NCBI GenBank assembly: GCA_009782865.1 | Contig: WRIF01000093.1 | Coordinates: 1 to 6,615 of the forward strand | Reading direction: 5' to 3' | DNA length: 6,615 nt | DNA from: Promicromonosporaceae bacterium | GTDB taxonomy: Bacteria > Actinomycetota > Actinomycetes > Actinomycetales > Cellulomonadaceae | Shown: piece after piece, positions 1 through 4,993 of the stretch | How the letters are laid out: each line of letters starts with the position of its first letter | Numbering within the stretch: the first letter of the stretch is position 1 | Notes under the pieces: generated by a model | Told to the model about the DNA's origin: nothing | What the model saw: the letters and a program-made list of their open reading frames with translations, nothing else | Database searches by the model: none | Made by a program: the position numbers and the translations under genes

Positions 1-449
1 GGACCACCGGGCGCAAGAAGGAGACCATCGTCACCGCCGGCGGCAAGAACGTTGCCCCGGCGGTCCTGGAGGATCGGCTGCGCTCCCACCCGCTTATCTC
101 CCAGGTGGTGGCCGTCGGCGACCAGCGCCCTTTCATTGGGGCGCTCATCACCCTCGACGCGGAGATGTTGCCCGGCTGGCTGTTCACCCACGGCCTGGAG
201 AACTTGCCGGTCTCGCAGGCGGCCCGCCACCCCGCGGTGCTTGCTTCCTTGCAACGGGCCGTGGACCGCGCCAACCGGGTGGTCTCCCCCGCCGAGCAAA
301 TCAGGAAGTTCTCGGTGCTCGACGGCGACTTCACCGAGGCAAACGGCTTCCTCACCCCGTCGATGAAGGTCAAGAAGGCGGAGGTCAAGGAGCATTTCGC
401 GCAGGCCATCGACGAGTTGTACCGGACGCCTGCCGCCGATTCCGCCTAG
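1..449 (+). CDS. fadD: Long-chain fatty-acid-CoA ligase (FadD15-like), C-terminal fragment cut by window edge
   Basis: This is the C-terminal part of an AMP-forming acyl-CoA synthetase, which activates fatty acids to acyl-CoA through an acyl-adenylate. The reading frame is open from base 3 to a TAG at 447-449, giving 148 visible residues; the gene starts left of the window. The visible part begins at the hinge motif TGRKKE and continues with IVTAGGKNVAP, which marks the start of the mobile C-terminal domain. It ends with the LTPSMKVKK motif that supplies the conserved C-terminal lysine region of this family. Aligned without gaps to the complete gene at 517-2337 it is about three quarters identical by hand count, highest in HPLISQVV, GDQRPFIGALITLDAEMLPGW and LTPSMKVKK. 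It is therefore the upstream member of a tandem paralogue pair, with a normal, undamaged 3' end. Whether the missing two thirds is intact cannot be seen. Family assignment is firm; chain-length preference is unknown. Confidence 0.93.
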   Translation, partial: TTGRKKETIVTAGGKNVAPAVLEDRLRSHPLISQVVAVGDQRPFIGALITLDAEMLPGWLFTHGLENLPVSQAARHPAVLASLQRAVDRANRVVSPAEQIRKFSVLDGDFTEANGFLTPSMKVKKAEVKEHFAQAIDELYRTPAADSA

Positions 450-474
450 CAAGGCACGTGCCCCGCCGGGTGCG

Positions 475-490
475 CCTACGCTATCGTAGG
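475..490. promoter_or_regulatory. Perfect 6-bp inverted repeat, candidate operator upstream of the second fadD
   Basis: CCTACG at 475-480 and CGTAGG at 485-490 are exact reverse complements around the spacer CTAT. The repeat lies in the short gap between the two fadD copies and covers the place where a -35 element would sit for the candidate -10 box at 505-510. Small TetR-type regulators often control acyl-CoA synthetase genes through palindromes placed like this, so an operator is a reasonable inference. A weak RNA hairpin ending the upstream gene is the alternative. No regulator gene is visible in the window. Confidence 0.4.
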
Positions 491-504
491 TCGATTTTCG
501 GCGC

Positions 505-516
505 TATGGTCGGGTC
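505..516 (+). promoter_or_regulatory. Candidate -10 box for a leaderless fadD transcript
   Basis: TATGGT at 505-510 fits the actinobacterial -10 pattern TAnnnT. Six bases separate it from the GTG at 517, which places the expected transcription start on the start codon itself. No purine-rich Shine-Dalgarno sequence precedes the GTG (GGTCGGGTC is the immediate upstream sequence), which fits a leaderless mRNA, a common arrangement in Actinobacteria. No convincing TTGACA-like -35 is present at 16-18 bp; that stretch is occupied by the inverted repeat at 475-490. Confidence 0.42.
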
Positions 517-2337
517 GTGTTGATCTCAACTACTCCCGCCCTGGTTGTTCCCCCCGAGCACTACTCCATCTCGACGCTGTTGGCCAAGCGCATCGAGCGC
601 TCTCCCGACGCCGCCCTCTTTGAGCGTCGTGAGACCCCGCAGGGTCCGTGGACGCCCCTGTCGGCCTCCGCCTTCGACCGCGAGGTGATCGCCGTCGGGC
701 GCGGCCTGCTGGCCCACGGCATCGAGCCGGGTGATCGCGTGGCGATCATGAGCCGCACCCGCTACGAATGGACCCTCCTCGATTACGCCATCTGGGCGGC
801 CGGCGCCGTGGCCGTTCCCGTCTATGACACCTCCTCCCCGGAGCAGATCGAATGGATCCTCTCCGATTCGGGGGCCAAGCTTGCCGTCGTCGAGACCCAC
901 GCCCACTTGGGCGACGTCGAGGCGGTTCGCCCGCGGCTGCCCCACCTGGAGGAGGTGTTGGTGATCGAGGCCGGCGCGGTGCCACAGCTGATGACCGACG
1001 GCATCGAGCGCCCAGAGGCCGACCTGTTGGCCCGGCGTGACGCCGTGGTCGGCGCCGACCTGGCGACCATCATCTACACCTCCGGGTCGACCGGCCGCCC
1101 CAAGGGCGCCGAACTCACGCACGCCAACTTCGTCCACTGCGCCGAGAACGCCCGCGAGCTGCTTCCCGAACTGCTGGAGCCGCCCGGGGCTCGCACCCTG
1201 CTCTTCCTGCCCCTGGCGCATGTCTTTGCCCGGCTGATTCAGGTGGCGGTGCTGTCCTCCAACACCGTGCTGGGGCACGCCCCCGACGTCAAGCACCTGG
1301 TGACCGACCTACAGGGCTTCCGCCCCACCTTCCTGCTGGCCGTGCCCCGGGTGTTCGAGAAGGTCTATAACTCCGCCGAGCAGAAGGCCTCCGCCTCGAA
1401 GGCCAAGCGCCGCATCTTCTACTGGGCTTCGCGGGTAGCCATCGCTCACTCGCGGGCCTCGGCCGACGGACGTCGGCCCACCACCAACCTGCGGGCCGCC
1501 CACCGCCTGGCCGACGCCCTGGTCCTAAGCAAGCTGCGGGAAGCGATGGGCGGGCAGGTGACCCACGCCGTCTCCGGCGGTGCCCCGCTCGGTGAACGCC
1601 TCAGCCACTTCTTCCGCGGGGTGGGCATCGAGGTGCTCGAAGGGTACGGCCTCACCGAGACCACCGCGCCGGCGGCCGTCAACGTCCCCGGGCGGGCGGC
1701 GGTGGGCACCGTCGGCCCACCCCTGCCGGGCACGTCCATCCAGATCGCCGCCGACGGCGAGATCCTGATTCGTGGCCCCATCGTCTTCCGGGGGTATCAC
1801 AACGATCCCGCCCGGACCAAGGAGGCCTTCTGTGACGACGGCTGGTTCCGCTCCGGCGACATCGGCCTGCTCGATGGCGAGGGGCGGGTGAAGATCACCG
1901 GCCGCAAGAAGGAACTCATCGTCACCGCCGGCGGCAAGAACGTGGCCCCAGCGGCGCTCGAGGATCGGCTGCGCTCCCACCCCCTCATCTCCCAGGTGGT
2001 GGTGGTCGGTGACCAACGTCCGTTCATCGGGGCGCTGATCACCCTCGACGCCGAGATGCTGCCCGGCTGGCTCGCCAACCACTCCCTGCCCAACCTGCCG
2101 GTCTCCGAAGCGCGCACCAATCCAGAGGTGCTCGCCTCGATCCAAAAGGCGGTGGACCGCGCCAACCTCAAGGTCTCGCACGCCGAGCAGATCAAGAAGT
2201 TTGCGGTGCTGGACACCGACCTCACCGAGGCCAATAACTACCTGACCCCCTCCATGAAGGTCAAGAAGGACCAGGTCAAGCGGGACTTCTCGGGAGTGAT
2301 CGACGAGCTGTACGGCGGGCCGATCGAAGAGGTGTAG
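517..2337 (+). CDS. fadD: Long-chain fatty-acid-CoA ligase, FadD15-like (AMP-forming)
   Basis: Encodes 606 residues. The enzyme converts a fatty acid, ATP and CoA to acyl-CoA, AMP and pyrophosphate, feeding beta-oxidation or complex-lipid synthesis. Family motifs appear in order: the phosphate-binding loop YTSGSTGRPKG (residues 187-197), FLPLAHVFAR, VPRVFEKVYN, SGGAPLG, the adenine-site motif GYGLTETT (376-383), WFRSGD with the ribose-binding Asp at 448, the hinge motif ITGRKKE with Arg463, and LTPSMKVKK near 577-585 with the lysine region that completes adenylation. Length matches mycobacterial FadD15 (about 600). The GTG at 517 is chosen because the N-terminus (EHYSISTLLAKRIERSPDAALFERRE) is family-like almost from the first residue. 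No Shine-Dalgarno precedes it; initiation may be leaderless. It follows a close paralogue by 67 bp on the same strand, so co-transcription is also possible. All key residues are present. Substrate range is not readable from sequence. Confidence 0.96.
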   Translation: MLISTTPALVVPPEHYSISTLLAKRIERSPDAALFERRETPQGPWTPLSASAFDREVIAVGRGLLAHGIEPGDRVAIMSRTRYEWTLLDYAIWAAGAVAVPVYDTSSPEQIEWILSDSGAKLAVVETHAHLGDVEAVRPRLPHLEEVLVIEAGAVPQLMTDGIERPEADLLARRDAVVGADLATIIYTSGSTGRPKGAELTHANFVHCAENARELLPELLEPPGARTLLFLPLAHVFARLIQVAVLSSNTVLGHAPDVKHLVTDLQGFRPTFLLAVPRVFEKVYNSAEQKASASKAKRRIFYWASRVAIAHSRASADGRRPTTNLRAAHRLADALVLSKLREAMGGQVTHAVSGGAPLGERLSHFFRGVGIEVLEGYGLTETTAPAAVNVPGRAAVGTVGPPLPGTSIQIAADGEILIRGPIVFRGYHNDPARTKEAFCDDGWFRSGDIGLLDGEGRVKITGRKKELIVTAGGKNVAPAALEDRLRSHPLISQVVVVGDQRPFIGALITLDAEMLPGWLANHSLPNLPVSEARTNPEVLASIQKAVDRANLKVSHAEQIKKFAVLDTDLTEANNYLTPSMKVKKDQVKRDFSGVIDELYGGPIEEV

Positions 2338-2359
2338 TGGTGGGCAAACCGGAAGCGGA

Positions 2360-2379
2360 GACAGCCCGCTAGGGCTGTC
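2360..2379. terminator. Perfect 8-bp stem-loop between convergent genes, probable terminator
   Basis: GACAGCCC at 2360-2367 and GGGCTGTC at 2372-2379 are exact reverse complements with a GCTA loop. The stem begins 22 bp after the fadD stop and lies about 53 bp beyond the permease stop, inside the 95-bp convergent gap, so it could end transcription from both sides. Neither side has a T-run, as is frequent for G+C-rich actinobacterial terminators, so strength cannot be judged. Confidence 0.55.
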
Positions 2380-2432
2380 GTGAGCGCTACCGCGAGCGAC
2401 GCCCGGATCCACTCGGCCCGCCGCGCCTGGAC

Positions 2433-3833
2433 CTAGTCGGCCAGGTTGGCGTCCACCAGTTCCCGCTTGGCGGCCGCCGGGGTGGTCCCGGTCGCGACGG
2501 ACAGGGGGGCGGGGGCGACCGGCTTGCGGGAGGGCAGGATCCAGTTCAGCAGGATGCCGAGGATCACCGCGATGGCCACCCCGAGGCGGTCGATGGGCAG
2601 ATCGGTGCCCCCGATTGAGATGGTGATCGCCTCCCCGAAGCGCAGTCCCAGGCCCACCACCAGCATCACCGAGACGATGATGCAGTTCTTCATGTCGGCC
2701 AGGTCGATCTGGTCGTCGACCAGATTGCGAATGCCGACCGCGGCGATCATGCCGTACAGGATGAACGAGGCGCCGCCGATGATCGAGTCGGGGATCGAGT
2801 AAATCACCGAGGCGAACAGTGGGGAGAAGCCCAGCACGATGGCGTAGATGGCCGCGAGCTGCACCACCCGCGGGTCGAAGATCTTGGTGAGGGAGACCAC
2901 CCCAACGTTTTCCGAGTAGGTGGTGGTGGCGGGGCCGCCGACGCCGCCTCCGACGATGGTGGCGATGCCGTCTCCACAGAGGGTGCGGACCAGGCCCGGG
3001 TCTTCGATGTAGTTGCGTCCCGAGAGCCGGGTGAGGATGACCATGTCACCAATGTGTTCGGCAATCGTCGCCAGGGCGAAGGGCGCCATGATCAGGATCG
3101 GCACCAGGTGGAAGGACGGCCACAGGAACTCCGGTGCCCCGAAGACGGCGGTACCGGTGCGCGCAAAGTCCAGGATTGCCGAGCCGTCGGCGTTGGTCCA
3201 GCCGAAGGCGAAGTGGAAGAGCATTGCCAGGAGGTAGGCGCCGACGATGCCCAGCAGGATCGAGGTGATCCTCGCCATGCCGCGTCCCCAGATGGAGAAC
3301 CCGACGATCAGGGCGATGGTGATGACCGCGAGCAGCAGGTTGCCGGACGACTGGTCGATGGCGAACGGGGCGAGCATGATGCCGATCAGGATGACGGTGG
3401 GGGCGGTCACCACGGTGGGAAGCGCCCGCATGAATCGGCGCACCCCCACCAGCTTGACCACGAGGGCCAGCACCAGGTACAGCCCGCCGGCCACCATGAT
3501 GCCGCCCGTGGCGTAGGAGAGCAGCTCACTTTCGGTCAGGCCCTGCCCGGCGAACGGGCCGTAATCGACGTCGGTGATCAGGCGAATGCCCACCATGAAG
3601 GCGAACGACGAGCCGAGAAAGACCGGCGGCGCCTTGCGCGGCCCGGAGATGAAGTGGAAGAGCAGGGTGCCGGCGCCGACGGCGATGAGCGTGACCTGAA
3701 CGGACAGGCCGGTCAGCCGGGGCACCAGGATGGTGGCACCGAACATCGCGAACAGGTGCTGGAGGCCCATCAGCGTACGGGTGGAGTTCTTCAGGGCGAA
3801 AACCCCGTCGGGGGCAGGGGAAGTGTTGGACAT
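2433..3833 (-). CDS. uraA: NCS2-family uracil/xanthine-type nucleobase permease (UraA/RutG-like)
   Basis: Encodes a 466-residue polytopic inner-membrane transporter for proton-coupled nucleobase uptake, expected to act in pyrimidine (or purine) salvage. It carries the family start QHLFAMFGAT (residues 25-34), the segment PPVFLGSSFAFM, IAEHIGD with Glu259, and TTYSENVG with Glu308. These two glutamates are 49 residues apart, as are the uracil-contacting Glu241 and Glu290 of E. coli UraA. The stretch from GFSPLF through IGGASFILYG to IDLADMKN resembles RutG as much as UraA, so uracil is the likely but unproven substrate. The ATG at 3833 is chosen over a TTG at 3860 because GAAGG (3844-3840) lies six bases upstream, and the extra residues MRQPLRRRV do not look like transporter sequence. 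It is downstream of the DUF368 gene on the same strand with a 99-bp gap, enough for its own promoter. The C-terminal tail after WILPSRK is hydrophilic and Ala/Pro-rich. Confidence 0.92.
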   Translation of the reverse strand: MSNTSPAPDGVFALKNSTRTLMGLQHLFAMFGATILVPRLTGLSVQVTLIAVGAGTLLFHFISGPRKAPPVFLGSSFAFMVGIRLITDVDYGPFAGQGLTESELLSYATGGIMVAGGLYLVLALVVKLVGVRRFMRALPTVVTAPTVILIGIMLAPFAIDQSSGNLLLAVITIALIVGFSIWGRGMARITSILLGIVGAYLLAMLFHFAFGWTNADGSAILDFARTGTAVFGAPEFLWPSFHLVPILIMAPFALATIAEHIGDMVILTRLSGRNYIEDPGLVRTLCGDGIATIVGGGVGGPATTTYSENVGVVSLTKIFDPRVVQLAAIYAIVLGFSPLFASVIYSIPDSIIGGASFILYGMIAAVGIRNLVDDQIDLADMKNCIIVSVMLVVGLGLRFGEAITISIGGTDLPIDRLGVAIAVILGILLNWILPSRKPVAPAPLSVATGTTPAAAKRELVDANLAD

Positions 3834-3851
3834 TACTCGCCTTCGCAGTGG

Positions 3852-3867
3852 TTGACGCAAACGTCAA
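3852..3867. promoter_or_regulatory. Perfect 6-bp inverted repeat in the permease leader, candidate operator
   Basis: TTGACG (3852-3857) and CGTCAA (3862-3867) are exact reverse complements around CAAA. The repeat sits 19-34 bp upstream of the permease ATG, just before its Shine-Dalgarno. On the - strand a TAGGGT box at 3875-3870 fits TAnnnT and would put the transcription start near 3863, within the repeat. Binding there by a repressor would block the promoter. This is inference from position and symmetry; the regulator is unknown and no good -35 was found. Confidence 0.35.
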
Positions 3868-3880
3868 AGACCCTACGCTT

Positions 3881-3908
3881 CGCCCGCCCCAGCAGGGGGG
3901 CCAGGGCG
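3881..3908 (-). terminator. Imperfect G+C-rich stem-loop after the DUF368 gene
   Basis: CGCCC (3881-3885) pairs with GGGCG (3904-3908), and inside it CCCC (3887-3890) pairs with GGGG (3895-3898) around AGCA. It starts 25 bp downstream of the DUF368 stop on the - strand and lacks a T-run. It may be a weak terminator separating DUF368 from the permease, or simply G+C-rich sequence that folds by chance. Confidence 0.25.
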
Positions 3909-3932
3909 TCATTTGCACCGGCGGCGGTCACG

Positions 3933-4814
3933 CTAGGTGGACGTCTCGCGCCCCAAGGTTCGCGCCTCAAGGCCGGTGATGGCGAAGCCCACGCCCACAC
4001 CGACCAACGCCAAGAGCCCGGCGACCGCGAACTGCTGGGCCGACACGCCCGCGTAGACGATGGCATGGTCATCGGGGCCGTGGGCGCGAGTAAGCGGCAG
4101 GAGAATCATCACGGTCGAGGCGATCACCAGGCCGATGATCACCTGGGAGAAGGCGGAGTGCGCGCGGTCGATGGCCCGTTCGACGGCCTTGGAGAAGAGG
4201 GGAAGGACGATGATGGCACCCAGTGCGATGGGCAGGAAGACGTGTACCGCGCCGTGCGTGACGCCCTGCTGCAGGGAGAAGCCCTCCAGCATCGGGTGGT
4301 ACAGCCCCAGGATGATCAGCAGGTTCGAGGTCGAAAGGCCGGGAATGAGCACCGACAGCCCGATGATGGCCCCGGCCAGGAGGAATCCCCAGAAGTTGGC
4401 CGCCACGTCGCCGCGGGCCTCACGCAGGGCGAAGAACCCGGCCCCGGCCACCACGGTGGAACCGATCAGCCACGCCCAGTCTCCGCCCGACCGTCCCCGC
4501 TGCCCGGCGGACCGCCAGAGGGCCGGCAGCGTGCCGGCGATCACCCCGGCAAACGCCCACAGGGTGGCCACCTGGAAGGTCTCGTAGGCCCAGCCCAACG
4601 GCCGACTGAGCAGCATCAGGCCGGCCAGGCCCCCGATGGCCACGGGCACGAAGAAGAGTAGGTCGGCGCGCCAGCGGTCGCGCAGGTGGGCCAGGAAGCG
4701 GATGATCCGTTCGTAGATTCCCATGACGGCCGCCAGCGCTCCCCCGGAGAGGCCGGGCACGATGAAGCCGAGCGCCATGACGACGCCCTTGAGAACGCGC
4801 GTGATCCAATCCAT
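3933..4814 (-). CDS. DUF368 membrane protein, candidate undecaprenyl-phosphate translocase (PopT family)
   Basis: Encodes 293 residues, mostly hydrophobic, with several predicted membrane segments. The family signature occurs twice. At residues 19-34 it is VPGLSGG followed by GIYERI, and at 157-172 IPGLSTS followed by GLYHPM. In both halves the Pro-to-Tyr spacing is 14 residues, as expected of an internally duplicated membrane fold. DUF368 proteins were recently identified (PopT) as transporters returning the C55 carrier lipid undecaprenyl phosphate across the cytoplasmic membrane for reuse in peptidoglycan and surface-polymer synthesis; that role here is by family membership only. The ATG at 4814 is chosen because the family-like sequence begins directly (MDWITRVLKGVVMALGFIVPG). 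An AAGG ten bases upstream is a weak ribosome site, and the overlapping TAAGGT could instead be a -10 box for a near-leaderless message. The gene lies 158 bp downstream of polA on the same strand, behind the 72-bp repeats. In the second motif Thr-Ser replaces the more usual Gly-Ser. Confidence 0.88.
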   Translation of the reverse strand: MDWITRVLKGVVMALGFIVPGLSGGALAAVMGIYERIIRFLAHLRDRWRADLLFFVPVAIGGLAGLMLLSRPLGWAYETFQVATLWAFAGVIAGTLPALWRSAGQRGRSGGDWAWLIGSTVVAGAGFFALREARGDVAANFWGFLLAGAIIGLSVLIPGLSTSNLLIILGLYHPMLEGFSLQQGVTHGAVHVFLPIALGAIIVLPLFSKAVERAIDRAHSAFSQVIIGLVIASTVMILLPLTRAHGPDDHAIVYAGVSAQQFAVAGLLALVGVGVGFAITGLEARTLGRETST

Positions 4815-4822
4815 GGAGCGCG

Positions 4823-4850
4823 ACCTTATCAGTGGCCGGCGCCGTGTCGC
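4823..4850 (-). promoter_or_regulatory. Candidate promoter of the DUF368 gene, -35 inside the repeat
   Basis: On the - strand TGATAAGGT gives an extended -10 (TG, one base, then TAAGGT at 4828-4823). Sixteen bases upstream is GCGACA (4850-4845), which matches four of six bases of TTGACA and lies inside the first 72-bp repeat unit. The ATG follows the -10 by eight bases, so the transcript would have almost no leader. The same AAGG could instead act as a Shine-Dalgarno in a read-through polA message. The evidence is sequence match only. Confidence 0.3.
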
Positions 4851-4876
4851 ACCAAAGGTGCGCCAAACAACACGGC
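4841..4876. terminator. Composite stem-loop in repeat unit 1
   Basis: The outer stem GCCGTGT (4841-4847) pairs with ACACGGC (4870-4876). The inner stem CGCACC (4848-4853) pairs with GGTGCG (4857-4862) around an AAA loop. The two stems stack directly on one side, and a seven-base bulge, CCAAACA (4863-4869), interrupts the other. That is 13 base pairs in all. Located between polA and DUF368 it may act as a transcription terminator or a 3'-end stabiliser, but there is no T-run on either strand, so the function is open. Confidence 0.45.
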
Positions 4877-4912
4877 CACGTTGGCACGCCGCTGCGAACG
4901 CTAGTGAGCGGC

Positions 4913-4948
4913 GCCGTGTCGCACCAAAGGTGCGCCAAACAACACGGC
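4913..4948. terminator. Composite stem-loop in repeat unit 2
   Basis: Exact second copy of the structure in unit 1: outer stem 4913-4919 with 4942-4948, inner stem 4920-4925 with 4929-4934, AAA loop at 4926-4928, and a bulge at 4935-4941. It begins 25 bases after the polA stop on the - strand, a typical distance for a terminator or an mRNA 3'-end hairpin. Confidence 0.45.
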
Positions 4949-4953
4949 CACGT

Positions 4954-4993
4954 TGGCACGCCGCTGCGAACGCTAGTGAGCGGCGGCGTGCCA
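4954..4993. other. 11-bp perfect stem enclosing the polA stop codon
   Basis: TGGCACGCCGC (4954-4964) and GCGGCGTGCCA (4983-4993) are exact reverse complements with an 18-base loop. On the - strand the 5' arm encodes the polA residues Trp-His-Ala-Ala and the stop codon (4975-4973) falls in the loop. The 3' arm belongs to the repeat unit. No T-run follows. It could influence mRNA 3'-end stability or be the footprint of an inverted partial copy of the polA end. Confidence 0.5.

Larger units (their letters stand above)
4838..4981. repeat. Two perfect 72-bp direct tandem repeats in the polA-DUF368 spacer
   Basis: Unit 1 (4838-4909) and unit 2 (4910-4981) are identical at all 72 positions when compared base by base. 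Similarity fades at both edges: AGTGGCC at 4831-4837 resembles the AGTGAGC ending each unit, and GGCGGCGTG at 4982-4990 matches eight of nine bases of the unit start. The right end of unit 2 contains the final Ala and His codons and TAG stop of polA (4981-4973 on the - strand), and unit 1 carries a second copy of that end at 4909-4901. Perfect identity suggests recent duplication or ongoing homogenisation. The length is 24 codons, so a translated shadow of the area shows a 24-residue repeat that is not a real protein. Confidence 0.97.

Noticed and set aside
526..1296. 256-residue open frame on the - strand opposite the fadD N-terminal half
   Set aside because: Same reasoning: rich in Gly, Gln, Asp and His, no domain, and fully covered by a confident gene.
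1525..2412. 295-residue open frame on the - strand opposite the second fadD
   Set aside because: It is antisense to a gene with clear family motifs, has no motif of its own, and shows the composition of a complementary-strand shadow.
3834..3860. TTG at 3860 as the permease start
   Set aside because: The ATG at 3833 has GAAGG six bases upstream, and the nine extra residues from the TTG are basic and not family-like.
3054..4661. 535-residue open frame on the + strand opposite the permease and DUF368 genes
   Set aside because: Composition is dominated by Gly, Asp, Gln, His and Arg with no recognisable domain. It lies antisense to two well-supported genes, so it is a G+C-rich shadow frame.
4838..4981. 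CRISPR array or integron attC sites
   Set aside because: The units are directly adjacent with no spacers. The GTTRRRY/RYYYAAC core pair of attC sites is absent, and no cas or integrase gene is present.
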